From the NCBI GenBank assembly GCA_002270565.1, contig NQMI01000010.1, positions 280,396 through 344,395 on the forward strand: 64,000 bases of DNA, read 5' to 3'. The notes under the pieces were generated by a model, which worked only from the letters and a program-made list of their open reading frames with translations, was not told the origin of the DNA and made no database searches. The position numbers and the translations under genes were made by a program. This DNA comes from Stenocarpella maydis (lineage: Eukaryota; Ascomycota; Sordariomycetes; Diaporthales; Diaporthaceae). Of the stretch, positions 9,283 to 21,229 are shown in pieces (position 1 is the first letter of the stretch; each line of letters begins with the position of its first letter).

Positions 9283-12227
9283 TCAAGACTCGCCGTCCAT
9301 CTCGATGTACCTGTTGCCCAGGAAAGAGAGCAAGAACTTGGACAGTAAGCGCCCAGCGTAGTCATATTCGACGTTGCGTGGGTACGGGTGGCTTTCGCCG
9401 ACGGCTGCCATTGGGGGCGGCATCACCAGCCAGTCGAGCTCACCAACTACGAAGAAAACCGCCCCGTCAGTATCTATCGCCCAGAGCTTCCCGCTTGGCC
9501 AAGCAAACAGCTAGTTGTGTCGGGCTGGAAGATTACTCACATCCCAAGTCCACCATTCTCCTCAGGCTCAATATAAGCTCCATTGCCGCGCCGTCCAGCT
9601 CGCTGTCCTTGTCATGGCTGGCGTCCACCACCGGGTTGAAGGACCTCGTTGGGGGGTCCCTCGAATGTGATTGATATATCTGGTGGAACTGATAGGCGAA
9701 CTGTTTGAAGGGCATGTCCTCGATGGCCTTGTTAGCCTCGAGGGCCTCGGCGCGGCGGAAGACGGCAGGCTGGCGTTTGCGTATCTCGATCTCGCTCTTG
9801 GATATGGCGAAGATGTCGGCCGACACCTGCATCGACTCCATGAGCAGGCAGAAGACGATAAACGCCGCCGTGCACGGCGCCCACTCGGCCTTGCCCCGCC
9901 TCTTGAGCATCTTGCTGAACTCGTCGAACAGCAGCGCTACGTTTTCCAGGACTAGCTCGTCCACCACGGCCTTGAGCTGTCGGTTGAGCAGGCGCGGCGT
10001 CATCCACTGCCCGCTCGAGGCCACCGGGTTGACGTCCCGTAGGCTCCGGAGACAGTGCGGCGTCATGGTCAAGTGGTGCGACAACAGGTAGAACATGGTG
10101 TAGGTGCTCAGCGCCCGCCGCACGATCCCCGACCCGGACTGCTGCGCGTACCGCCGCACCACCCCCAGCGCCCACCGCGGCAATTCCGTCTTGCCGGTCA
10201 CCGCGGACGTCAACTGGTGGTGCCAGTCGGGCTCCTGCACCATGTCATCGACGTACTTCTCCAGCTTGCGCCTCAGCTCCGACTTGAATGACGCACCGAT
10301 CCCCTCAGGGTCCAGCCCCAGCGGCGCGGCCCTCCGTGCCTGCAGCTGGACGCCGTCTTCGCCCCCTTCTCCGTCGTTGCTGCCCACCTCGTGGTACCAG
10401 TGCTCCATGACATCCGACGCCGGCGCCAGAGGCGTGAAGAACTTGGCCCTGACGGACAGCTTGGACCGCAGGCCAGGCCCGGACGACAGCACGACCGTGG
10501 CCTGGCGCTCGACCCCATCGAGCGTGAAGCTGGCGACGTTGTCGGCGATGAAGCGCGCCATCTCGTCGCGCCCGAAGTGGCGGCGTGTGAAGGGCGGGAA
10601 CAGCACCCGCGTGAAGTCCTCAAACTGCCAGCACACCGCCTGCGGCACCTGCGCGCAGAAGCGCTCGCAGCTGCGGCACGGCCGCTGCTCGTCGCACTTG
10701 ACCTTGCGCACGCGGCAGCAGAAGCACGCGCCCTTTTGCCGCACCGCCAGCGCGTTGGCCCGCGTGTCGTTGGACAGCGCTCCCTTGCGGCCCTTCTGCG
10801 ACGACTTGGACGCGTGCGGTGTCCCGTCAAACCCCCTGCCCCCCTTGGCCCACGTGTCCGGCGTCGCGTTGCAGAACAGGAACACGGGGTTCTCGGATGG
10901 GGTTGCGCCTGTGGACCCCTGTTCCCCTCCCCCTTGTGTTGCTGTGGCCGCCGCCGGCGCCGACAGGAACGGTGGCGTCGAGCTCTTGCGCTTCTGGGTC
11001 TTGCGTACCTTTGACGTGGCACGGTCCCTCCTGTCTGCAGTGGGTATCGGGATTGCCCTGGTCGAGGCCCACCTGCTCCCCTCGAGTCTGGATTGAAGCG
11101 ATCCGGGTGAGGCCTTCGGGCTCAGGTCGATGGACGACCCTGACCCTGACGGGGGTGTGAAGTGGCCAAGAGATGAGCCCGAGTTAGCCTCGAACGAATC
11201 GGGGACGACAGGTGTATTGTAGGATTGCTGCATTGGAATATGGCTCCATGGAGGGGAGGCGTCGACGCCCGTCTGCATAGAAGAAGGGATATTGAAGGGC
11301 ACAAGCGACTGGGGCTGCGCATCCTCCAGGCCGAACCCAGCATCTGGCAGCATGGGGAAGTTGTTTAGTCCGAAATCAAACTCTAGGTATATTCAGCACT
11401 TACTTCCTCTTCACGAACACAGTCGGCAACATGGCCAGAAAGCCACTGCATTGGGGAGATGAGTGGGACCGGGCATTCTTTGACTGACCATTTAGGCTTT
11501 GCTCAAGCAGAGCGGCGGCATTTGTTCCCACACCAAAGGCTTGCCCCTGCTGCAGCGCTTGGGCAACAAATTGACCGTGCGACACATGCTGCTGAGTATT
11601 CAGGGGCGAGCTGGAGAATGTGAAACTTGTCGCCCCGTTGCCCACGCCGGTAGCCTCAGGTGACCCGTTGGCGAAGGATGCGGCGCTATTCTGTGGCGAT
11701 ACGGATAGAGCGTGGTCTATGACGGGCCCTGGTGACGGCGTCTGCAACAACATGTGCTGCTGCCGCTGCTGCCGCTGCTGCTGCCGTTGGTAATGTTGGT
11801 GTTGGTGTTGGTGCTGCTGATGCTGATGCTGATGCTGATGCTGATGCTGATGAGCAGCAGCGTTGCCAACGACTGCCCACGAACCCTGGCTGACGATCGA
11901 CGGGCTGGTGTCGAAGCCAAGCGATCCGGCGAGCTGCCGGAGCGACTCGGCTGTATTGCCACCGCCGTTCGCGTCGAGAAACTGCCACGACTCCAGGTCA
12001 TCGTCCATCTGGGAGAACCCAGACATGGGCGATGTCCCGGACGAGATGACGGATGCCATGTGGACGTCTCCTTGCCTGTTCAAGCGGCTGCTGCTGTTTC
12101 TGCTGAACGCGCTCCCCTCCTCGTGCTCGAGGGGCCTATCTGCTTGGGCAGGACGGTGGTGCACGCCGCCGTGTCCCTCGTGGTGGTGCTGGTGGCAGTG
12201 GTGGTGATGCTCTTCGCCCAGAGGCAT
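9283..12227 (-). CDS. Zn2Cys6 transcription factor with His/Gln-rich N-terminus
   Basis: Three exons in transcript order: 12227-11489, 11343-9541 and 9446-9283. The introns are 145 bp (donor GTCAGT, acceptor CCAG, branch ACTAAAC) and 94 bp (donor GTGAGT). Together they give 901 aa with both junctions in phase 1. The first 60 residues are His-rich. A His-Gln dipeptide tract encoded by TGATGC repeats lies around residues 130-160. The zinc cluster is at about 453-484, starting C-F-C-C-R-V-R-K-V-K-C and continuing D-E-Q-R-P-C-R-S-C; the last cysteine spacing is looser than in Gal4. Basic Ser/Pro-rich linkers precede it. The region after it (R-V-L-F-P-P-F) and a C-terminal helical domain fit the fungal group in which the cluster sits mid-protein. 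It is predicted to act in the nucleus as a DNA-binding regulator; targets are unknown. The second ATG at 11353 lies at the intron acceptor and is not needed. Confidence 0.85.
11817..11852. repeat. Hexanucleotide (TGATGC)n coding repeat
   Basis: Tandem TGATGC units, read on the minus strand, encode the His-Gln run of the Zn2Cys6 factor. The repeat is a multiple of three, so length changes would keep the frame. Confidence 0.85.
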
Positions 12228-15020
12228 AGAAAGAAGAAGAGAAGGAGGAGGAGGGGGGGGGGAGAAGGCTGCTGCGGTTCCGCGTTGCGATCCAGCTTCA
12301 CGGCTTTGGAGGACTTTCTCCTCTCGCCGGGATGACTGCAGTATGTGCCGCTGGTTCTCCTTCTTCCCTTCAGTCCAATCGTCTTCGCACTGCCAAGACG
12401 AGATATGCGCTTGGAGTCGTGTCGATGCAGTGCTGATGTGACCTTGCGCCTTGCTGCGGTCTTCTGGGCTTTCCCTCTTTCCAATTTATCGGGACTCTCT
12501 CATGTGCACATCTGCATATGCGCGTGCGCTCGAAAGGAAGGAGAGTGGACTAGGGAAGCTGCATTAGGCGGGTTATCTCGTGTCTCCTTTTCCCTTTTCC
12601 TATATGCCCCCCGCCGACCAAGATGAGACACAACCCACATACGCGGCCTGCCCGTGTTCCTCCACCTCGTACCTCCCAGCTTGGTCTCCCGTCAGACGCA
12701 AAAAGTACGGACCCTAGCGCTGCGGGACGGGCGACAAGTTCGGCAGATGGGCACTCAGTGTCGCTGCCACGTCTCCTCTGTGTATCCTGCGGCTCGGGTG
12801 TTGCCTTGTGGAAGCACCTGCATGAGGGATGAGGGGCGAATATAATCTCGGGTTGTTGTTTGGCCCAAGCAGCAACTACCGTTCAGGAAGGGCGGGATAA
12901 GAGGCTGACCACAGAAGACTCACGATGGAACATTGCGCCGGGGAAACGCAGGCCGCCGGGAGAGGACTTGGTGGTGGTTTTATTTCCATCAGTCTGGGAA
13001 TTGTCTCGCGGCTCACTGCCCAGCGCCCACTCAGCCGCTATACCCCATGAGGCGACCGACAGACAAGGATGGCTTGGACGGCCCAGCCAATGCGACCCCC
13101 GCAACGTGGCCGAGAGAGGGCTATCTCAAGCCTTTCTCTCTTGACATGATGGTGTGGGCTGCCGGTCTACCTGCAGCAGGGGTCCTTCGCTTTTCCTCAA
13201 GCAGTCACTCACAGCCGTCTCCCGTTTTAGTTCTCCTTTCCTCTGTCCGTCGTTGCCAGCCGCATAACAATACAAGAGCGATGTCCATGAGGCCTGCCAC
13301 AGCGTACGCGGCCATGGCATGGGGCTGTGCCCGGGAAAGCTTCGAACAGGAGCCCCATGTCCTTCGTTTGGCCATACGGACTCGACGGGTCGGGCTGGAA
13401 CAACAGTCCTTCCAGCCTGCGCACGTCGCTCGGGCGGTGCCAAGAGCAGCCATGGCACTGCGTTCTGCCATCTGTCATGTGTCATGTCACTCCAGATGCA
13501 CATATGCGTCCTGTGCGCCCGACGTCGTCCCCGGCAGCAGCAGCAGGATGCCGGCGCGGCGACCGCGAACAACCCCCCGGGCGCACTTCAGCATGTCGTG
13601 GAACACAAACCGCTGGCCTGTGGGGGGGTTTCGCAACATTCGATTTCTGTTGTGGCACGAGGGAAAAAGAGAGGGAAAAGAAGCCTGACATTGTCCCCAA
13701 TCGGGAGTGCTCCTAATGAAGCGGTGCTGCCACACACGCACACGCACCCAACAGCCCCCTCTTCCCGCTAGAATCTAGTGAAAAAGTCTACCTTTTCTCC
13801 CCCAGTCGGAGCGGAAATCAGGGCCGAAAGTTGTGCTGCTCAATTACAGCATGCAAGGACGGTAGCAGCAGTCTCTCCCTGCGAGACCATACTGAATTCA
13901 CCACGTTATAAAGTAGACGCTTCCTCTAATGTTTGGGGGCATAGCCAGATGGCGAGAAGAAGCAAATGACAGTTGCAGAAATAAAAAAATAAAAAAAAGG
14001 GGGGGGGGGGACTTCGCCATCGTTGCAGCCGCCGCCCAGGGGATTGCAGAAAATTGAGAGAGAAAAGGAGAAAAGCACGGCAGGAGGGAGGGCAGTGCAG
14101 AGAACACAGGCATGCAATTGCGAGGGCAAGTAACAACAGCACGACATCCGACAACTCCCCCAAGTCAAATCTTGCCGCCCTCGGTTCATCCCTATCCCAC
14201 CTGACGCCTCTTCCCAAAACCCGCTGATGGCGAGTCCCCTCTAACGTCCGATGTCTCCCGACCACTGCAGAATTGCGTGCGAACACAGGCTAACACGTTG
14301 ATGCCAGCCAGACATTACCGGCCAGCACCAAAAGCGCAACAACAACAGAGAGCGAGGTCGCCCTCTCGGATAAGGCTTCGCTTCCATGTCCAACCCAGGT
14401 ATTACGCGCACGGCAGACTTGCTCGCTGCTCTGAATGCCAGTCTCTCAATTTGTCTTTTCCCTTTCCCTTTCCCTTTCCCTTTCCCTTGCCGTTTGCCAT
14501 TTTCTCTTGCGCTCGTGTCATGGGGCTCGTGAATGTGCGTCCTGAAAATATCATTCCCTGTGTTTTTTTTTCGTGGTTTGGATATTGTACACTGCCGTCC
14601 CGTTGGACTACTCTCCTCGGCTGCCGAGTAAGTGTTAGGGAGATGAGGAGGTTCGCCCAGGGGCTGCTGCCGATCCCTCATCGCCTTGATCTGTTCTCCT
14701 GCATCTCCCTCCTTCCAGTGGAATGATGGGTGATTCCTGTGCGTGAAACGTATAATGCATAACTAGCTCCCCGGCCCCGTATCGAGAAGTCGACCGCGCC
14801 ATGAAGGCTGACCTGGTAAGAAAGAAAACGTGTGATGGCGCCCACAGAGTGCTGGGCAGCCAATGGTGAGTTGGAAGCTCGATCCGTGCTCAAGGCTCAC
14901 GGGATCGATGGGGAAAACGTATAGAATATGTTGCAGCGTGGTTGTACCTCACACCTTCACCACGACCCCCCCCCCCGGGTGGGGATTTGACCTGCCAGTG
15001 GTCAACATGACCTGGTCTCC
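12228..15020. other. 2.8-kb intergenic region with homopolymer and simple repeats
   Basis: No gene supported. It lies upstream of the minus-strand Zn2Cys6 factor and downstream of the 15021 gene. It contains an A-rich run followed by 12 G (13981-14010) and a (CCCTTT)n array (14455-14489). The many short frames on both strands look random. Confidence 0.45.
14455..14489. repeat. (CCCTTT)n microsatellite
   Basis: About five to six tandem CCCTTT units. It resembles but is not the fungal telomere unit (TTAGGG/CCCTAA). Confidence 0.85.
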
Positions 15021-16218
15021 TCAACCGCGGCTGAACCTTGCTGCCGCGGCTTTGGCTCTCTCCTGAATCTGCTGCTCCGTGCTCACGTAGAGCCGGTCCA
15101 GGTAGTCCATGGCTTGGGCGTCCTTGAGGATCTTGGCAACCTGGATGCCGGCGCTGATGAGCTGCAGGATATTCCTGTCGTCCTTGAGCGGCCGGCTCTG
15201 GTGCTTGGCGGCGTGCCTCATCTCGAGGCTGTTCTCAAGTATCGTCACAAACTGCTTGATCTGTCCGTTGTACAGGACCCGCGCCGGGATTCGCCGCTTC
15301 GTCGCCAGCCTCTTGAGCAGGTACACCCACTCGGTCCACTCTCGGTCCTGCGGCCGCTCCACGGGCCGCATGTCCTGCGTCAACGGGATCGGAAACTGGT
15401 ACTTGGCCACGAAGTCGTACGCGCACTGCGACAGCCGGTCGTTTACTTGCGCAAGGACGCTGTCCTGCTCTTGAACGAGCAGATTGGTCGGGAGGTGTGG
15501 CAGCTCGCGTTCCTGCATCGCGATATACTCTGGCGGCGGTCGCTGGAGGAACTGGTGCGGGCCGTCGAACTCGTCACGGTTCGACGGCCTCCGTTGTGAC
15601 CGGCTTGCCTTGCTGTGCGATGACTTGTGCTGCTTGCCCGGCGGTGTCGTCCCGGCGCCGCCGCTGTTATCCATGGAGTAGTCGGAGAGGCTGGGCGATG
15701 CCATGATGTCGTCCATTGAGTCTGTCGGCGAGAACCTGCCTGGGTGATCCCAATTCTGCGAGTTGGTGCTCTGGTAGGACCCGTATGACTGCACCGGGGC
15801 CGCACCATTCCCGTAGGTCATTGATACCGGTCTCGAGTTGTACGCTTGAGAGGCTGAGTAGGCCGTCTCGGATCGCCCATGATGGCCTGCTGTCACCGTC
15901 GAAATGCTTCCTGGGAGGTTGTACGTCGAGGCGCTCCCGCTGTATTGTATACTTTGGGGTTTCCTTGTTATTCTCGCTGTCCATGGCTTGCGGGACCCCA
16001 CTTGGATGGCTCTGGTCTTCTTACCTCTGCGGCGTGGTGCTGTAGGCTCCGTTGATAATCTCCCGGCTCCCTCCGTTCGGGTACTGATCTTGGTACACAA
16101 TGGGGCTTTGCTTCGGGTTAGCTGCACGACTCCGTTCGGGAGATGTCTCGTCTGGTCCGCACCTTCTCGTTCCCCAAGTTCCTTTGGAATTCCTGTAGGC
16201 AAAGTCCGGCTGCGCCAT
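15021..16218 (-). CDS. Conserved-looking protein of unknown function, 370 aa
   Basis: Two exons, 16218-16025 and 15939-15021, joined in phase 2 across an 84-bp intron (GTAAGA to ATACAG). The start M-A-Q-P-D-F-A-Y is preferred to the longer open frame from 16277, whose N-terminal part is the intron and leader read through in another frame. Residues 1-190 are Ser/Tyr/Gln-rich and disordered. The C-terminal 150 residues are ordered and highly charged: H-L-P-T-N-L-L-V-Q-E-Q, then E-W-T-E-W-V-Y-L-L-K-R-L, R-R-I-P-A-R-V-L-Y, and a terminal helix ending R-A-K-A-A-A-A-R-F. No membrane segment or catalytic motif is seen. A disordered N-terminus with a compact C-terminal domain suggests a regulatory role, but I cannot name the family. 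Confidence 0.75.
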
Positions 16219-19200
16219 ATTTGCAGGAAGAAGAGAAAAAAAAAGAGACTCCGGGTCCTGGGTATCGAGATGTCCAAGGCGTTGAGAGAAAAAAAAATCC
16301 GACAGGGCCTCCGGGACAGCTAAAAAATGCAGACTAAAAGACTAGCAGACAGAGAGACACTTGTGGGCACAAGTGAGGATCATGCAACAGTAGCTGGCGC
16401 GCTCTTCCTAATGGTTGCCCACGGTATGTTCCTGACGGGCCGAGTTTACTTGAGAGTTTGGTCAAAAACTGCTCTTGTCACCAAGGGATCCCACGGTTAT
16501 GGCATTAGTCCTTCTGGGATGTGTGGCTTCCGTGGTGCAGCGGTGTGTGCTCAGCTTGTCCAGGTGACGGCTCCGGAGTGTGGACGGCGACTCGCAAGTC
16601 TTTATTAGTCCTTGGGATGTCCAAAACGGGGTGATACTGATGAAGCAGCTGCTACCATAGCGCGATGCCTGCTCGGAAAAGTATGACTGCGTGACAGATG
16701 GGCTGTCTTGACAACTCCGGAAGGGTTGCGAATAACTTCAGATGGATAGCTCTCTCTGTCCGATCGTCCTCTCCTAAGGCTGGGGGTAGTTATACCTATG
16801 GTGCCTGACGGGGGTGGCGAAGAAGGTCCTTGTTTGGGTGACCAGGTAGCCGAGGCCTATCGCCGAAGCAGGGTGGCAGGAACAAGAGTCGACTGAAGTA
16901 GTCTCGACACAGCTTCATCTGGCACCCTGCTTCAGGATCCACATTCCACGAGACCAGGGAAAAAGATCGTCAAGCCGCATGCACGACGACTCTCGTTGCT
17001 GCGGGCGACTACGAACCACAACAAAGTCGGGGCAACTGGGGAAAAGCGGGCATGGAGCACGGAGCGCGGCACAACTGGCAGCAATTCCCACCCTGGGGTT
17101 CCCCCAAAGGCCAGGGAACGCACCTACACTAAAGCGTGGACAGCAAGCTTGGTGAACAGCTGGCTGGGGGGCCGGGGCCTACCCTGGGCGTACGCAATTG
17201 GGCGTACGGGCGGGCTTAGCAGGGTCTCCCAATCCGACATGACCTGCCCGGGTAAAGCAGCATGATTTGCAATTGGTGTGAAGGCGGCGCGGCTGTGGAA
17301 TCGACCTGGGCGATAGGGCACCGATTGGGCCTCCACGGCTGTAACAAGAGGGTATGTCGTGGCCTAAAGGTTGACAATTAATCCAGGCCCGGTGGGATCA
17401 TGGAGGACTGGTCATGCAGGGAAGCACCCAGATCTTCGGGCAGCGGTGACAGCAGCTGGGGACATTGGGCAGTGAAACATGGAATGGGCTGCCCAACCCA
17501 GGCATTGATGCCAGATACAGACGCCGTCTCACACAGCGGTAGCCTCGAAGTCTAAAAGAAAACCTGCTGATAGGCCAGCATTTCGGTGACGGCCGGGCGG
17601 CCGGTGATTGGACACTGAGGAGGGGACATGCAGAGCCATGAACCTGTCATGTCCCCTCAACCGAGACGGCTGCATCTGCGTGCCTTGCCTAAGCTCGAGG
17701 ATACGGATGTTTTGCTGCACAAATTTGCTAAGTATCCTGACGTGGAGCGTTGGGGAGAAGGCTAAGAGTCCACCATGCGCCAAGGCTTGCGGTGAAAGTT
17801 TCGCCCGTTCCAGAAGATGGTTGGAACTTTGAGCGAGTACTCCCAAACTCCAGGGGCAGAAAGACATGGTGTCACACAGACAGAGCCGAGCGGGGTTCTG
17901 GGGCTCCCCAGCATTTCCAGTGAACCTGGCTCACGAGCATGACAATCAAAGATAAACCCGATACACTTACTTGGTGCCGGCGTTATATCTGCCATCCCTT
18001 TGAGTGATGAGCTGTCCTGGCAGGTCTTGCCGTGACAGGAGTCGTCCTCCGATAAACATGCGCTTAGGGCCGAGAGACTGTTGGGATACGGCATCGCCAG
18101 AGCGAGACCGTTTGGAGGTCGGCGGACGATACTGGGGAGTTTGCCGTCGTGCCACGAGGCAATCGTGATTGCTTCGGCGACGGCAAGCAGGCCATGACGT
18201 CTCATATGTTTCGTCGTGCAACGAAGGGGGAAGCAAGCCTCGAGTCTAACAAGATTTCGCTCCCAATCTGCTGGGGAGAGTGACCGTTTGGACAAATGTA
18301 GCCCAGGGGACCTGGTCTCCGGTCTCAAGAGTCCACGATGCATTGTCAAAATCTACGACCTCGTGAGAAATAGATCAGCTGTTTCAAAATTCTAGAACAG
18401 CCTCCTCCGGGCGCACTTGTAAAAATCGCAGCGTGTACCGCGGAGCCGCTTCCTCCCACATCACACACGAGGCGCTAGTATCTGACGCCGCTCTTCAAGC
18501 TGCTCAAGGCAGCAGTGTTTTGGCATGTAATTGCAAGGTGCTAAAGACAATAGCGTGCTCCATTTGCCTTCTGTCAGCATCCCGATCCACTCGGACTCTG
18601 TTGAATATAAGCTGTCATTGTTGATCCGAGACTGCGTCACCTCTACCCTCACGGGCGTCTATGTTGCGTCTGGACGTTCGGTCTCTGAACGACCACCAGG
18701 GAAGGGACCAACAAGACCTCGTCCATAGCACGGTAAATGGAATAAAAACCCGATGAGTCCACAGGAGACTTGGACCGATAGTCTCGACAAGGCCGACAGA
18801 AACACTTCACTGTAGAGTCCGAAATCGACTGTTCCATTTATCTCGGCTTCCAGGTATTCTGTTGCCTAATGCAACCTTTCAAGATGCTTGTCCTCGACTG
18901 TTAGTCCCGTTTCGGATCGCTGCGAGATTAGTCTGACGCCCGTGTGGATTTCAATCAAGAGCAGCAGACTGTAAGACCTTAGGATCCTCGACATGATCAA
19001 TGCCAAGAGATCTGGCGACGCATCCAGTCCGTACACGATCTGGGGGCATGCCGAAGTTTGCCAGCTCATGCCAGTCCAGCAGCCTGGCTTGCTCCCTGAT
19101 CAAGGCGGTGTGGCTCTCTGGCTACGCCACTCCGTCTCGGCTTGGAGCGAAGAGATCTAGACCTCACAGTCGCGCGGTATATCAACCACAAGTGAGCCCT

Positions 19201-19333
19201 TCTTGCTCAACACCGGGCATTAAACGACGTGATCTTACGCTCAGAACCCTTCGCTTCATAAGAATCACGCAGCGCCGGCGTCACTGCGTCGGAGCGGAAC
19301 CTGGCCCTACCAAGCGGGACGACCGCAGCTCCA
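16219..19333. other. 3.1-kb divergent intergenic region
   Basis: Upstream of both the 15021-16218 gene and the 19334 Zn2Cys6 gene. A minus-strand frame at 17762-18349 is open for 195 codons but has no recognisable domain and competes with other frames. I do not call it a gene. A short direct repeat GGGCGTACG occurs twice at about 17188-17210. Confidence 0.4.
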
Positions 19334-21229
19334 ATGGCGTCCTACGAATCGACGGGATTCTTTGTCAGCTCACAACCGCAACGGCAACGGAGATACCACC
19401 GGCGGAGTCGCAACGGCTGCACAAGCTGTAAGAAGCGCCATGTGAGGTGCGATGAAGCAAGGCCAGTCTGGTGAGTGACGACGGGGTTTTGGTTTCGTTA
19501 GGTGGCCCGGCATGGAAGGACGGTCTCGAATGCATCAAGCATTTGCTCGCTCGTACCTAGCATCTGGCACGACTGCGAGAGCGATCGTAAGGCTGATGAG
19601 CGATGTTCATCAAGCTCGATCTGTGCTCGCAGTGGCACTGCTTGTTTATACCATGACGATTCTAGATCGACCGGAGAACCATCCGACGGTCGCAACGGTG
19701 ACGCCAAGAACAGGAGACACCAGAAAGGGGCAATATCAACCCGGTCCAGAGGTGAGAGTGCATCTGAGTTACTGTCCACCAACGAGGATGCCGAAGGCTG
19801 CCCGGGTTTTGGGGTCAATGCCTTTACCACGACACTCTTCTCTGGCACCCCAGCCGAGATATCGGAAAAGACGTGGTGGCTGTTCCGCAAGCGTATGATC
19901 CCGTATTTCTGCCGCATTGTTGCTGGCTCGGTGACTAACTCTGTCGCCGCACAGTGGCACGGGAGAGCAATGAAGGCTATCTACCTTCAACAGCGGCAAC
20001 GGGAGTAGCGCTTCAGTAAGTGCCAACTCGCTCATAACCTGCCGTGACCTGCAGGGGGTGTGGATCGTCAGCTTGATGGTCAATACTCTCAAATGCACGG
20101 AGCTCGAACATCCATGCTTACGCAGATCAGATTGCCTCTGCCCCCGTGGAACTCAAGTCGCGGCGGGCTTGCCTTGTCTGACTTGAGCACCACTCGACAG
20201 ACGTCCACAGACACTATCCAAGTCCCTCTGCTACATTTCAAGCAAGATGCGTTGAACTTTATCAACGGGCATCTTGGAAACAACTCCAAAGAGTCGGGGG
20301 ACTCCGTCATAGCAATGATCAGTTGTCTGCTGTTCCTTGAGGCCGCTTCTTGGGAGGTAAGGACCCTTTTTCTGGTGCCGAGAGCGCGGAGGCTGAGTTC
20401 GATACTTGATCTGATGTCAGTAGACAAACCCAGATGCCCTATCGGCGGTAGTAATGCACCTGAATGGGCTCGTGACAGCGGCGAATCACCACTGTGGTCC
20501 AGTGGTGAACGGGGAACTGACCATAGTGCAGAAGTTTCTTGGGATGTGAGCAAACCTCACTGCACCAACTGCACAAGCAGTGCTGACCGGAATTGGGCGA
20601 CTAGGGCTATCAATTGTGTCACAAGCAACGATACGAAGGAGCAGCTGTCCTCCACGTACAGCAGTGCCAACCGATGCACTCTGCGCAGCCTGTTGTTTAT
20701 TGGTCTGTCGTCCGAGCTAACCGATGCAGGGTGGTGTGTGTACGAGAACAAGTCCGCTAATGCAAATTGCGGACCCGCCAGCCTGTTGAGAAGGCCTCGT
20801 GGACAGCAACAAGACCTGGGTTGCACCAGTGCTCGTATGATTGCATACTTGTACCTCTGCTTAGTTCTCCGGCCAGGTCGCATGAGCAACGAAGTCCTCG
20901 AGTGTCTCGTGGAATCAATCAGCACAGGCATGAAAGGACTCCAACGATGCGCGGTAGATGACCCCTCCAAGCAAGCCGGTTTTTTCTGGTGCATGATGCT
21001 TTGCCGGGCTGCCATAGCTAGCATGAGAGCGACACCGGATCGCGGCCTCGAAATAATGCACCGTAAGCAGAGACTGGTTGACCAAGACATTCACAGAGCG
21101 AGCGCAATCCTGCGGCTCCAGACATGGCCAGAAGCCGTTGATCTGCTCAAGCGAGTCGCCTTCGTCGAATTCGAAGGCGAACGAGAGCTGCAGAGCATTT
21201 GGGAAAAGGCAGTCTCGGGCGTAGACTGA
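19334..21229 (+). CDS. Zn2Cys6 transcription factor (fungal-specific TF domain)
   Basis: Six exons fit with all phases closing: 19334-19470, 19615-19892, 19955-20015, 20131-20356, 20424-20545 and 20605-21229 (482 aa). The N-terminus is basic and leads to a canonical cluster at about residues 27-54: N-G-C-T-S-C-K-K-R-H-V-R-C-D-E-A-R-P-V-C and then S-I-C-A-R-S-G-T-A-C. Spacing is C-x2-C-x6-C-x6-C-x2-C-x6-C. The intron inside the cluster splits the fourth Cys codon, a common place in this family. Branch sites are clear in introns 2 (GACTAACT) and 5 (GCTGACC). The middle part (H-F-K-Q-D-A-L-N-F-I, then S-C-L-L-F-L-E-A-A-S-W-E) fits the fungal TF regulatory domain. The 20016-20130 intron is the least certain. 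The first ATG gives a short leader, and no target is evident. Confidence 0.75.

Noticed and set aside
10104..11096. Long plus-strand ORF (330 codons)
   Set aside because: It is the antisense shadow of the Zn2Cys6 exon; composition is Arg/Ser-rich and no domain is seen.
14455..14489. Telomere-like array
   Set aside because: The unit is CCCTTT, not CCCTAA; a plain microsatellite inside the chromosome.
15940..16277. Longer N-terminus for the 15021 gene starting at 16277
   Set aside because: It reads through a good GTAAGA...ATACAG intron and its upstream part is unlike protein; the spliced model from 16218 fits better.
17762..18349. Minus-strand 195-codon ORF
   Set aside because: No domain, no clear splice context, and other frames are equally open; considered chance.
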